Of a DNA stretch of 64,000 nt, positions 44,892 to 57,300 are shown one piece after another (positions within the stretch are counted from its first letter, which is position 1; the number at the start of each line of letters is the position of its first letter). This DNA is from Chimonanthus salicifolius (lineage: Eukaryota > Streptophyta > Magnoliopsida > Laurales > Calycanthaceae): NCBI GenBank assembly GCA_013350335.1, contig CM023539.1, forward strand, positions 39,480,631 through 39,544,630, in the 5' to 3' direction. Below the pieces are notes generated by a model that saw only the letters and a program-made list of their open reading frames with translations, made no database searches and was not told the DNA's origin. The translations under genes were made by a program, and so were the position numbers.

Positions 44892-45035
44892 GATTCCCTC
44901 TCCAGGCTTGGTTTCTTGAATCCCTACAAGCAGTTGGTGATTTCCTTGTGAGGGCCATCGAAATGGATCATCCTTCCAAATCTGTTGCCAACCATTTTCT
45001 ATTTGCCAGGTTTAGGGTGGTTTGGGCGCCGTAAT
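44892..45035 (+). mobile_element. L1-type LINE ORF1, resumed part
   Basis: Reads FPLQAWFLESLQAVGDFLVR then AIEMDHPSKSVANHFLFARF, RVVWAP and a stop. This continues the DUF4283 domain from 42550. Together the two parts show one older LINE copy interrupted by a later insertion. Confidence 0.75.
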
Positions 45036-45454
45036 TTTAGAAATATTTAGATTATATACTTGAAATGAACAATTACTAATAATTGGGAGGACTAGAAAAA
45101 TTGGGGCTATTTTTGTTGGACAACGTTGAAAACAATGGTTTTGTTGATTGTTCTAAACCACCAATTTATGATGATGAGTCATTTTTTGAATATTATCTGA
45201 TTTAGTGTTGTTTTCTCAAGTTTGGTTCTCAAAGATGAATTTAAGAAATATTGGATTGTTGCTTGGTGATGATTGGTGTAAAAGCAGAAGCACCATGGAT
45301 CCATTTTTGTGAGGTGGTTATTTAACAATCATTGCCATGGTTGTGGCAAATCATAGATTTTGCAACTGATTCACAAGGTCCAAGGAGGATTGGTAACCTT
45401 AGAAAAATCATTCCATGAATATAATACTTAAAAAATCACATTAATCCAACCACT

Positions 45455-45780
45455 GTGAAGAAAATCATATTAGCATTCTTGAGGTAAAGCTCACTTTCAA
45501 AAGCTAGCCATTAAGAGGAGGTTGCCTCAAGTGTTATATAGAGTTATTGGTTTTTCAGTCTAGGTAATGTGGGACTTTTGTCAACTTTACACTCTCCCTT
45601 ACGTGCAGCGGCTACACGTGGAACCTGCTCTAGTACCATGAAGAAAATCATGTTGACATTCTTGAAGTAGAACTTGCTTTCAGAAGTTATCCATTGAGAG
45701 GAGGGTACCTCAAGTATTATATACATTCATTGGTTTTTTAGTCGAGGCAATGTGGGACTTTTGTCAACTTCACACACTGA
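45455..45780. repeat. Two tandem copies of an about 183-bp repeat
   Basis: Copy one (45455-45637) and copy two (45638-45780, shorter) both start TGAAGAAAATCATRTT and include GGCAATGTGGGACTTTTGTC or a close variant. A third relative is at 6306-6480. No coding content. Confidence 0.7.
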
Positions 45781-46564
45781 AGCCATGGTTTTGAGCTCCC
45801 CAAAATTTTGATGATTTAACTTCCTAAACTTTTGCTTTAAATGTGAGCACTATATCTGTACCATTTGATGGGGCTTCTGTAAAGACACTTCCCATGAATT
45901 TGATACTTAAAAAAATTGCCTTGATCCAATCATTGGACCCATGTTTTTAAGTTCTTCAAGTTTTACTAAATTAAAATTATTCTTTAATGGCTTTCCTTTT
46001 ACATCCTACATAGGCCCACTTTGCTCCATCTGATGACTCCATTGAAAAGATCTTTCCATGAACATGATATCGAAAAAAAAAACATGTTGATCCAATCATA
46101 TAAGCCATGTCTTTTTAGGCACTCCAAATGTTTATTCCTTTTAAGTTATTTTTAGATCCTAACAATTTGCATCCTTTGTGGAGCCCACTTTTACTCCATT
46201 TAATTGGTCATTGAAAGATCTTTACACGAACATGGAAACCCATAACATCACTAGATCCAATATATTTTTTCCAAGTTCTCACAATTTTGATAACTTTAAA
46301 TTATTTTTCAACCTTTATAATATTTGTAGACATTTTTTTCAAGAAGGTTTTTATTGGACACAGGGTAGCCAATATCGACACTTTGCATAAGACCCACTTT
46401 GTTCATATGTTAATTTATAGGTGTATATACATATAACTATAATCTAGATATGCTTATAATTTAGAGTACGCAGTTAAGGCTATAGGATAAAGGTTAGTGT
46501 TGGGGTCAGGGGAGAGAGACCCAAACCTTTGTGAGCTCTGGCTGTGCCTTAACAGACTGAATCT
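45781..46564. other. Unassigned AT-rich sequence
   Basis: Three loose repeats with the theme CCATGAATTTGATACTTAAAA / TTGATCCAATCAT recur at about 45890, 46060 and 46240, so the region is probably one decayed tandem repeat. No gene was seen. Confidence 0.4.
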
Positions 46565-47605
46565 TAACCGGGTGTCATCTGTGGCATAGGGGCATTGGTC
46601 TACCTGTCATGTCCATTGTGGGATGAGAGTGTTGATCATCTCTTTGGAGGTTGTCAAGTCATGAACAGAAGTGTGGACGAGATTTATAGACCTGATGTGT
46701 GTGTGTGTGTGTGTGTGTGGGGCGGGGTGGTTTAAATGAGTTTAGCAGAGGAATAATGCAGAATGATATTCTGGTCCTTTTAGAGGGAGTAAGAAATTGC
46801 CTTGGGAAATGATCCCAGCTGCAGTTATGTAGTCCATTTGGAAGGAATGGAATTTGAGATATGAAGGTAAGGAGAAAGGAGTAGGGGATATTTTTTAGTG
46901 TGAGAAATTGAGATTGTGCAGGTGGTGGTTATCAGGTAAAAGGGTGTCTGTCTGATCTTTATATGTCTTGGGAGGTAGCTCGTCAGGAGGTAGAGTTTAA
47001 AAAAAAAGAGAGGAGAAGTGGGTTCTTCCACCTGAGGGTCAGTTTTAAGTTCAATGTGGGTGGGTGGTGAGGGTTAAATTGGGTCTGGTTGGTGTAGGGG
47101 AATAGTGCATTATGGGAGATGTGAGATTGTGTTTTTCCTCTTGGACCTTGTAAGAATTTTAGATTGAATGAAGTAGAACTGCTAGGAATTAAAAGAGTGT
47201 TGGGTCTTTGGGCAAGGCATGGTCGAGGTAAGTTAGCGCTAGGAGGAGACTAATAGAATACCATCAGATGGGCTAATGGTAGAAAAAGGCCTTCGTAAAA
47301 GCTTATCCATATGGTTAGAATCATTCTTGAAATCATGCTTCGGAAGGAGGTGTGCTTCATACATGCTAGATGTTCGGCAAATGGCGTGGCAGATCTTGGC
47401 TACAGTTGGAATTGAGAGAGAGGAGCCTCACGTGGATTTTAGTGTGATTGATTATTAGTGTTCCTTGTGAGGTTTGAGAGTTAGTATGATGATTTGTATT
47501 TTTCTTTTCTTTGTATTTTCCAGTTGATATGGATCTCTTATACTAGCCGTTTATGATGTATCCTTTTATTTCAATTAATAATACCCTTGTTAGTGTTAAA
47601 AAATA
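46565..47605 (+). mobile_element. L1-type LINE 3' part: zf-RVT, linker, tail
   Basis: CHLCGIGALVYLSCPLWDES then VDHLFGGCQV matches the zinc-binding domain of LINE polymerases, followed by WEMIPAAVM.SIWKERNLRYE and a 3' end with TTTCAATTAATAATACCC and an A-rich tail at about 47598-47607. A (GT)n run (46690-46719) interrupts it. Orientation matches the ORF1 at 41.95-45.03 kb, so they may be parts of one element. Confidence 0.65.
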
Positions 47606-49521
47606 AAAATTGTTGTTGGTGGGACAAATGCCATGGTTACTATCATCATCATGATCAGCTAGTATCCCATCTATCTGTAGTTGCCAAATGCCCCAATTAT
47701 TACTTGTCCTTATATCGAGGAAAACAGCATAGAACCGTAATATTCACACATCATCATCATCAATATGCAAGTTTTGTCTCATCTATATGCAGTTGGCTTT
47801 TAGAATCGTACTTTTCCACTGAACTCAAAAAAAAAAAAAAAACACGAGTTCTATGGCTATGTTTTGTCATCCTTGCCCATATGCTGATCCTACATTTTGA
47901 AGCATGATGCACCCTGTACACATTTCAGTATTTTTTTATCCACATCTGTCAAGGTTCTGCAGGTCCGGGTATCATAGTCCTACAAAAGAATCTTGCTTAG
48001 ATCTCTCCTAGAATGGGTCTGTTGAAACTTCTCTCAGAGAGTTGTTTACTGCACCTTGGAGGTTCAAGTGAAATCAATGTATAAGAGTCAATGTAAGCAT
48101 CTTTCATCATGTCAAGGAGATTGGAAAAATTCAAATGGGTTTTTTTGGCGGGACATGGAATAGATAGAACTGAGATGTTTATTGGGCCCTTGTTGTAGTG
48201 GGAATAGAATTATGAGCAAGATTATCCATAGGTTGAAGTATTGGCTTTGTAATATTTGTAGGCTTTGGGAATCAATGTAGGGCTGGCTCATACACTGGGA
48301 ATCAAAGCAGTGCCCATGGATGTTGTGCTTCGAAAGATGAGTCAAATATTACCTGATGGGCCTTGGTCTTAAAACCTTATTTTGGGTTTTCAGTTCAGGA
48401 GTTTAATGGCAGTTGGAAATCAATTTCATGAATTTTGATTCCTTATATTGACTATTGTATCTTTCTTTTTGTTGGCCGCAGTTCTTTCTTGGCTGGTGTT
48501 TTTTTCCCTATTACTTTTTTTAAGAAATGAAGTTTCTATTACCTAAAAAATTGTTAACTGTCTTTCTATAGTTGTATGATATGGTTTATTTAATAAAACT
48601 TTCGTCACCTTACACCAAAAAATTTATGATTAAAATAACAAATTAAAAAGAAGAAAGCAGCCACAATGTAGATTTCGAAACTATGCAATACTGGATCTAT
48701 GAATTGAGGGACTATTATTTCACCGGGGACCAAGCAATGTCAATTATTCATTTAGTACCAAGCTTGTTTGCCTTTCCAGATGTCAAATCAATTTCAATAC
48801 ACAGTCTCCCCATCACAACCCCCTTCCTTCCCCACACCCCCACCCCCCACAACCCGACAATTCAAGACCTATGGTAAGCCCAACATCGCCTGCCAATTTG
48901 GCCATTTCGACCATTGATATGGACTGTGGGCCCACACTTGTGGTCCATATTGGTGAGCTTTGGCTTGCATCATAATAATACTGTTCTTTAGAAGACCAAT
49001 TGTTGTGAAGTTTGATTAGCTTGAATTATTTTGATCTCAGATTCTGGAGTAGGAGATTGGGTGTCATCAGTAAATGTTGTTACTTCTTGTCAATGAAATT
49101 AGAAGGGCAAAGTTGTAAAAGCAACTTATTTCTGATGAACTTGGGAAGACTACCTAAAAGCATTTGCAGCTTTTGTACGGTTGCCTTGTACTTTTTAATG
49201 CAGGTGAGCCTGATAATATTTAGATGCATTTTGTATCTAGTTTGGTATATTTTTAATTTTTGGAACCCTGAGTTGAAATTTGCATACATACATCTGCTGA
49301 ATGCAAGTTGCTTTGCTGTAGATGACCTACCTGCATTGAAATGGATAATTTGGTCGTGCTGAGCATTCTCATATCTGAAATAATTTTATAGCTAGTTAAT
49401 AAGGAACCTGAGGATGCATTTCTAGAATATAACAAATGATGTTTCTCATTACAGCAAAGATTCATGCGGTTCATTAGTTTCTTAGATAGCTTTTTTTTGT
49501 TAGAAAAAAGGTTCCTTGTTG
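47606..49521. other. Intergenic or 5'UTR-intron sequence, no gene seen
   Basis: A LINE-like 3' tail (TTTAAGAAATGAAGTTTCTATTACC, positions about 48520-48545, then an A run) is the only feature I can suggest. The remainder shows no protein family, repeat array or RNA gene. Confidence 0.4.
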
Positions 49522-49529
49522 TTTGACAA

Positions 49530-50861
49530 CAGGCCCGGCCTAACCATTAGACAAGTAAGGCCGTTGCCACCTCCATTTTGAAAAGGCCCCATAACCCCTT
49601 TATTTCCCGAAAACCTATGAAAAAGAAGCCCCTTCTGCAAAACCCTGAAAAAAAAGAACCCCTTTTTAAGTTGCTGCATAAGTTAAAAAAGGCCCCAACT
49701 TGCAACCCTATTTGCGCATATCGCTTTCTTGCCTCTCCTCTCAATGCTCTATCTGGCTCTCTCATTGCTCTCTCTGTGGCTTCTCCTCTCTCCATGCTCT
49801 CTCTCGCCGCTCCTCTCTCTCACGGTTCTCTCTTGTCCAGTTTGCTTAGTTGCAGGTACTTTTTTCCATTGATCCTGATGCTTATGTTGGTGTTTGAAGT
49901 GTAGATCTTAGGTTGTTCTGGTTTTGTTTGGAGTTGTGATTTGGGTCTTAAACCTAAAGGAATTATGTTCTTGAAACCACAATTTCTTGGACTTTTTCTT
50001 GAAACCATCAGATAATCCACGATATTTGCTTATTACCTTTTTGAACCTGCAGAACTCTAGGTTAAGGGCCTTGTAACTGTCATTCTATTGTAAGTAGCAG
50101 AAACCTGAATTTTCGATATTGTAACGTGGTGGGCAAATCTCCCCAGCCAGATCCGTCAAGTGTTTGGATTATCCAATCATGAAAAATTAGGGTCAAGGGC
50201 CATTGTTAGCTGATATTTGATTATCAATGTCAAATACCAGCTATGAAAGATCATTGCCATCTGTTTCAACTGAAGATAATGCAATTGATAGTTAAATTAA
50301 AAATCTGTGAAAGTAATTTGAACTGCTGGTTTTAATATCTAGAATCAGGTGGCATCATGGCAAGCAATGGCATTGGGCATATTTCGAGTGAGTTTAATCT
50401 AGCCTTAAATCTAGTGGTCCCACTTGTTCTATCGTACCCTGTGTGAAAATAACAAAAGGGTTGGGATTACTAGATAGGCCTTAAAACTTTACTGGTTTGC
50501 CCACCCCATGTTTGAAAAAAGGCGAATCTGAGCCTCAGTAGGAGGGGGAAAAATAAAAAAGAAAAAGAAAAAGAGATGAGCTTGAATAGGTAGATGAGAA
50601 AGAAGTGGATGCCATGACCTTGGCTAATTTCCAAGTACATACAGTTCGTCATCCCTCAACTTGCATGCTCATACACATACAAAAATTTAATTAGTAATTT
50701 TGCATCTCAAAAGACAAGAAAAGTAGATTTTAGATAAATACTTTTTATTAAATATGTAATTAAAATTTTAATTAAATATTACTTATAATAATGTGTTAAA
50801 TATCAAGAAGGCCCGTTTAGATTTTTTGCCTTAGACCTCAATTTGTGTCTAGCCGGCCCTG
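49530..50861. mobile_element. 1.3-kb non-autonomous hAT element with 8-bp TSD
   Basis: The left end CAGGCCCGGCCTA and the reverse complement of the right end, CAGGGCCGGCTAG, are hAT-type inverted repeats. TTTGACAA flanks both sides exactly (49522-49529 and 50862-50869). The interior has CT-rich, gene-like sequence (49730-49860) but no transposase. It ends about 210 bp upstream of the F-box ATG. Confidence 0.88.
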
Positions 50862-51071
50862 TTTGACAAGGAAATGTTTATAGGGCTTCTTCAGATATGT
50901 GCTCTGAGACTAAAAGATTTTATTGCGCCCTTTTTTTATATCATCATCATTAGAAGCATCCACTATTTCCCATCTCTGGGGCTTGTTGTCTCTATTTATT
51001 GGTTATTCTAATGTGCATTGATATCTTCTCTTGCGTTCTATGATTTGGTTATCTCAGATGATTAGAAGGCC

Positions 51072-52184
51072 ATGTCAATGTCAATTGGCCAAGTAGGGAA
51101 TATGGCCTCATTGAGCAGTGACCTTTTCTATGATATATTGAGGCGCCTTGATGGTGCTACTCTGGCTAGTGCTGGATGTGCTTGTGCTGACTTCTGTTCA
51201 ATCTCAAGAGAAGAGAGAATCTGGGAAAACGTCTGTCATTCTTTATGGCCATCAACAAATAGAGAGGATGTTGGGAGTTTGATTTCATCAATTGGTGGTT
51301 ACCGTAAGTTCTATGCAGACTGCTACCCCCTTATTGTGAACAAGGATGTTCCAGTGGTGCAGTGGGACTCTGATTTTGAGTTCTTTGATGAGTTCGATTA
51401 CTATGGTGACTTTGACGACTTTGACAGTGTGTTACCATCGGATTTTGTTTCAATCGTGGATATCAGGTACAAAGACAAATCTGTGTATTCAAAAGTAATC
51501 TGGGGAATTCCAGATTCTGATGGCTTCCATGGTTGGTTCTACAATTGCCCATTTCGAATTGATCTTCTCAACTATGGGGGTCAGGAGGCTGATGTCACCC
51601 TCTCTGTGGCTGATGGTCTGCCCCCGATTATGTCCATAGAGAGGGAAAGGAAAGATGGAAACCTTTGGAGAGAGCTTCGTGAAGGGATCAGGCTAAGTTG
51701 GATTGTAGTGAACAGAAAAATGAAACAAGCTGCCAATCTTGCTAGTTGGAGCCCACTTGGGGGCCAAAGGCACTGGCCAACTGACAAGGATTTCTTGATA
51801 CGCTTTGGATCTGTTCTTCCAGCAAAATATATAATTCCATGTCAGGTTGTTGAGTGTATAATTGTCATGAAGTTCAAAGTCATCTATACTGGAGAGGGAG
51901 AGGGGGGTAATCCTACAACTCTTAAGCTAACAGAGCTAAGCATGCAGTTGGAAGACATGGCAGGTGCCCACATTAATGGACGAAACAGTTTGCTTGTTCT
52001 TAAAGAAGCATTAAGCTGCCGGAGGAGCAAAAACTACAGTGAGGTTTTAGAGTCTTGTCATCTGTACTCGAAAGCGCAGACTGAGCTCAAGGAGGAGAAG
52101 ATGAGAAACGAAAGCCGTTTGGACCGACTATGTATCATAAGCGGTATTGCCGCATTTGTCACTGTTTTGTTTTGTATATTATGA
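51072..52184 (+). CDS. F-box protein with C-terminal membrane tail
   Basis: The 370-residue frame is uninterrupted. Residues about 14-60 (LSSDLFYDILRRLDGATLAS then AGCACADFCSISREERIWENVC) are an F-box with the LDGATLASAGC core typical of the plant F-box group that includes Arabidopsis At2g27310. Such proteins normally join SCF ubiquitin ligases through SKP1. An acidic, Asp/Phe-rich stretch lies at about 99-125. No LRR or kelch repeats are visible. The last ~20 residues (LCIISGIAAFVTVLFCIL) form a hydrophobic segment, suggesting a tail anchor. TTGGTTATCTCAG|ATG at 51046-51060 looks like a 3' splice site, so a 5'UTR intron is likely; I chose the ATG at 51072 because it opens the frame after that site. 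Substrate is unknown. Confidence 0.9.
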   Translation: MSMSIGQVGNMASLSSDLFYDILRRLDGATLASAGCACADFCSISREERIWENVCHSLWPSTNREDVGSLISSIGGYRKFYADCYPLIVNKDVPVVQWDSDFEFFDEFDYYGDFDDFDSVLPSDFVSIVDIRYKDKSVYSKVIWGIPDSDGFHGWFYNCPFRIDLLNYGGQEADVTLSVADGLPPIMSIERERKDGNLWRELREGIRLSWIVVNRKMKQAANLASWSPLGGQRHWPTDKDFLIRFGSVLPAKYIIPCQVVECIIVMKFKVIYTGEGEGGNPTTLKLTELSMQLEDMAGAHINGRNSLLVLKEALSCRRSKNYSEVLESCHLYSKAQTELKEEKMRNESRLDRLCIISGIAAFVTVLFCIL

Positions 52185-53650
52185 AAACAGATCTGAATCT
52201 TCCTTTTTAGCATTCTCCAGAAACACCATTTCGGCCATGTTGTTTCTCATCTGTGATCTGATGGGGTGCCAATCTGAGTATTTCTCTCTTATAAAATTCG
52301 CACTGTTTTTTGGAGTAATTATGAGTAATCAACTGCAAGGCCTACCAGTTAATCAGTTAATGTTTTCAATGCTTTACCTTTGTCATTTGATTGGAGTCCT
52401 GTCGTTCACAAATCGTTTTATTAGACGTCTTGTTTCTTTTTTAAAAATTTCCATACTTCATTGAACTTGTAATTGTTGCTCAACTTATATAGTTTTGGTT
52501 CAACGTAGCATTACCTCTGTCAACTGATTAAAAAAAAAGATGTCAAATACATTTGTCTTGTATTTTACTTTGTTTCTTTTGAAAGATGAGGTAAAGGTAA
52601 AGGTATCATGTCATTGCAAAATGCAAAACAAGTCCTGTTGGGCCTGTTGGGCCTGCACTCCCAGATCTGCTCCAATTGGGCCTGTTTCGATCTTGGACTT
52701 AATTACATAATTAAATGGACATAAGAAAGAAAAAAATAACCTCTTATCTGCCATAAGCTCAGGCCGAGATTGGGCTGTAATCTAAGCCACTCGTTTTCAT
52801 CTCCTTGCCTTGTATACCAAATCCAGGCCCATCTCGTCCAAACTCAGCTTGCTCGATCTTGCAGTGCTCTATGCCATATATTTTTGTTGAATTTAAGGGC
52901 TGAAAATCATCTAGATCTGTTGCATATCACGTCCCAGAACCAGATCCAATTGCATCTACTAAATCTAGATTTTGCCCTGTAAGACAGACTGAAACTAGGC
53001 CCGAAAATCGCTTTAAATTAGTGTCCACGTTCTGCAGATTTGTAATGGGATTTTTTTCTCTCTCTAATTACTGATTTGTTGTTGTTTAAAACAGCTTCAA
53101 GATCGGCTCAAATCCAGTCTAAGGCTAGCAATCCAGGCCCAAAGGAATGTTTCTAGTCCTGGGCGTCATAGCTATGACACAGCAGGCCCAGCGTCCCATT
53201 GCAGTTTTGAGTGGGTTCTTAGCCGAGTTGGCATCCCAGTGGAGTCCACATGGACAATGACATGGATTTCGAGTTGGAATCCCTGAGACAGCAAATTGGG
53301 CTTAATTTCATTGACGTTGAGGCCCACCAAGTGTCCAAACGGACTCGGGCCCAAACTGATTTAAATGGGCTTTTGTTCCTGCTGCAAGTGGGTCCATTTG
53401 GTTGCCTTTAAGGCCCTCTCTTCCCTCGATCAACTCTTCAGTCAATTTGGGTCGAAAATTTAGCAAATAAGGTCATATGGGCTCTATTCTCATCAAACGG
53501 GCCTTCTCCGATTTCGTACGGTTTGAATACCATAGCTTAAGCCAGGCAAAAAACTTGATTGTTCACTTTTAAGTGTTAAGTTTAAACTATAGCAGGGAGA
53601 AAGAGAACGGGTTAAGTCACCTCGATACACTGTGGGCATTTTTCTTTTTC
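52185..53650 (+). other. F-box 3' flank and unassigned DNA
   Basis: 52185-52560 should hold the 3'UTR. From 52620 to 53640 the sequence is moderately GC-rich with many GGCCCA/TGGGCC strings and no open frame of interest. It may be a decayed LTR, but no borders were found. Confidence 0.4.
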
Positions 53651-53900
53651 CAATTTTTGAGTTGTGGCATTTTAATGGGTCCTACAAGTCATATTATTTG
53701 ACTTAGATTTATCAGATTTATTAAATATAAAAATCTTTGAAAAATATATCTTAATTTTTTGATATAAAGACATAAAAACGAATGGCTGAATCTATTATAC
53801 CAAAAAATATAATATAATTTTTAAATAAAATAAATCTGATAAATATAGCTCAAATGATATAGCCCGTAGGACCTATTAAGATTTCAAAGTATCAAAATTA
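53651..53900. mobile_element. MITE with about 65-bp inverted ends
   Basis: The left end (CATTTTAATGGGTCCTAC...TTTATCAGATTTATT) and the reversed right end (AATCTTAATAGGTCCTACGG...TTTATCAGATTTATTT) pair over about 65 bp with mismatches. The AT-rich centre has no coding sequence. Confidence 0.7.
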
Positions 53901-53934
53901 AAAAGAGATGGCCTCCCCATTTACTGGTACATAT

Positions 53935-54245
53935 CAGGGGTGTAAATCTCGCCAAAGCAAGATATCGGATATTGACCGATATATTTCTCTCTCCTTTTTT
54001 TTTCTATCAATATCGGTTGTTTCTTTTCTTTTTTTCTGAACAAAGAACATAAAAAGCAGCCCAGTTTTTTTAAAAAAAAATTGAAAAATACAAATATCGG
54101 CCGATATTCAATCGATATGAGCTAATATCAGCCTGGGCCCCTAGTTGACATCTGATTTTTTTTTTTAAAAAAAAAATGATAACGAGGATATCGGCCGATA
54201 TCCCCAAAGTACAGCCGATATCTAATCATATAGACCGAGATAACT
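53935..54245. repeat. Copy of the CGATAT-rich hAT-like family (truncated)
   Basis: Starts CAGGGGTGTAAA and contains TATCGGCCGATAT on both sides of a T-rich centre, like the complete copy at 59715-60117. The right end and the 8-bp duplication are missing. Confidence 0.6.
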
Positions 54246-54387
54246 TGATTTCAAAAACTCGAGATTCATACGGCCAGGCAGGATTGAATCTATTCTTAGG
54301 GAGAAGGATGTGCTTTAGGGCCTTTACCGGTTGGAGCTGAGCAGTACCGCACGTGCAAGGCAGTATGCAAGAGGCATTGTGGGACAC

Positions 54388-57300
54388 TGTAATGACCCGA
54401 CTCGGGGTAACGGGTCAGTTGTGACGGGTAAAATTAATTTAGAAAATGATTGAAGTTTAAATTGATTTGTTAGTTTAATTTGATAATTTTATTTGGGAAA
54501 AATACAATTGAATTTAGGGATTTAATATTAGACCCCGATTTCACATTTTCTCCCCAATAAGAATTTACAAATTTATCCCCTTCGAATTAAATTAACGGAA
54601 TGGAAAATAAATTATCAACTTAGATTTTAATTCCCCTAAGTTAGAATTTCAATTGGAAATATTCAATTAAGAATGTGAAATCAATAAATAAGTTCCAATT
54701 TTAAGTGTCTAGAATTTAATCGATGATTGACAAAATTAATAAAAGAGAAATAAAGGACAATTTATTAAAATCAATATTTTAAAGGAATCACATTTCCGGT
54801 CGAAATTAATTGTCCAAAATTCCTTCACGTTGGGATTTGTTTAATGAGATTTTTATCTTACAGATAAAAATGTATAAATATAGATTTTTATTTTATTTTA
54901 TTTTAAAGAATAGAAATTACCCTATTCGTGTGGGTTTTGTTCCCTAAGTTTCTCCTTTTACTCTTATTCCCCAAAATCATTAACACTAAAAAGGAAACCC
55001 AATCTCCACCATCGTACTCCACTTGGAATTTTCCAAATCTGGGACTCAACCTCTTCGAATCCTTCTTCTTCATCTCTCCCCCTTTTCCATCTCCTTCTAT
55101 AAGAAAACTCTGGATTTTCTCATCGACCTCTTTTCCCCTCCCTTTAAGAAGAACGTGCGAAGCCTTCTCTTCCTTTACCCTTTCAAAACGGCGACCGCAA
55201 GACCCTTGTGTCTCTCCCTCTTCCGATTGACATCTTCTTCGCCCTCTCTCAAAGTCGACGAAGGAGCCACTTGTAGGAGCATCTACAGCAGCCAGTCGAG
55301 TCTCTGATTTCTTCCCTTCCTTTTGGTAAGTTCCCCTCTTCGAAGGTCTTCATATATTCTTTAGTTTTTCTTTCTCAAATTCTACTGCTGCTATGGAAAC
55401 CTCTGCCCCTACACTCTCTGGTTTTTGCCAATCAGCCAGCCACCTTGTTCTATTAATGTATCTTGGCTTTGTCTAGTGCTCGGTTTTAGGACTGATTTAA
55501 GGAGTGACTCAGATCTGTCTCCAATACTTGATCCGTGAACAGTACCATCCCAGTTTCTTCCCCAAATAACTAAGTGTGGACTGATTTCAACTTCCGTAGA
55601 ATCTACCCTTAACCTCTCTGGTTCTTGCCCAAACCAGGCAGCCACCTTGTTCGATTTATGTATTTTGGCCATGCCTTCTTCTCCCAAAATATTCTTTTAT
55701 TCGTTTAAATTAAATGAGCAAATTGGAAAGGTGGGAATTAAATAAATTCAATGCTCAGTTTTTTCCCATCTCCAATCAGTTTTTAAATATTCTGTTATTT
55801 TAATATCTGAAGTATATTAGTATTGTATTTAAAACGTTTTACGTATTGGAGATTTTTCTGCCTCATATTTATGAGCATTAGGAAAGATGTGACTTAATAA
55901 AAATCCATACCCAGATTTTTAACCTATCTTCATACAGTGTTATCAATTGCTTTCCTAAGTATAAAATCTGCAGTAACCCAAAAACTGCTTGTAGTCTGAG
56001 CCGGCTTAAGTTCATAACTCTTCTGAATTGGGCCAGCAAACCCAGTTCAGTTTTGTGACTGTTAAATGGGCCAAATTGGTGACTACCTCTAATATGTCTA
56101 ACTCCTATTTTGTTTTGAGTCATATGTATAAAACCGACAGTATATGCACATATATACGTATGATAAATCTACTAATCTACAACCTGAATTTATTATTTGT
56201 ATATCTTTCTCAGCGATATAATTGTCATTCTATATTTTTATAAGGGTTAAAGATATGATTTTTAGACTTTAATAATGACCTTTGTTTCAAAACATATATG
56301 GTTTTCACTTCAACGGCATTATTACCCTTGTAATCGTTATGGTTTTATTTAGTTAGAGTATTTAGTATATTTTTAAAAGTTATGACTCCAACTGTCTATT
56401 TACTTATAGGATTTGATTAAAAGTATTAGTAATTTAAAGGAGAACCCACCCTTTTTACGAATAAGGCTTTATCGTCTTATTAGCATAAAGTGAGATTAAG
56501 CATGGTATAGACTCAAGACCTTCAATCTAAGCCTTTGACCTTATATTTACCTTAGAAGGGGCAGTAGGATATGATCCTCCACTTTGTAGATAAAAGAAAC
56601 TTAAAGAGATTAACAAACATCAGTTTTTAATGGCTTAGAACATTCAAATTAATTTGCAGCAACTTTAGAGTAAAAGACTTGTGTATAAAGCTTTGGATTT
56701 CTTGCTAGCGCCATACATTTCACGCGATTCTAGGTGAGGGAAACAATTCACTACATACTTTTAAACATGATTCCTTATATTATTATGTGTTTAGGCAATG
56801 AAAATATTGTATTTTGTTGTGTGATTGGAATATAATTGTTGGATCTAAAATAGACTGGGTGTATGTTAATAATGGTTGTGACCTGGTGTTCATTCACAGT
56901 AGTGTAAGGGAGATTTTGGCTAAACATTCTATTGGCCGTGAGGAGACTCAGTCTGCCCGGATTGTGGAGTCTAACCATTAATATTGTTGAAAAATCCAAT
57001 GATTTATATTTGTAGATTGATGGTTATTTGTATGTTATCGTCTAATTATTAACCTTGATTGGACATGTTTGAATGTTGGTGTATATAATCCAAATATTAT
57101 GATGGATGAACTATTGTTACGTTTATTTCAAAGTTTATGCATGCTATGGCAAAAGAGGATATTTAGTATGATGTTATAATCTGCTTAAGATGGAGATTCA
57201 TAATTTCATAGGCATGTTATGAATATTTAAGTATGTTTGTCGGCATTGAGCATATCATTCTCATATTCATAGCATTGGGTATGAAGGTGCGATCTATGAT

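Noticed and set aside
54928..55307. Overlapping Ser/Phe-rich open frames of about 100 residues
   Set aside because: They lie inside the solo LTR in a CT-rich leader-like region and have no family features.
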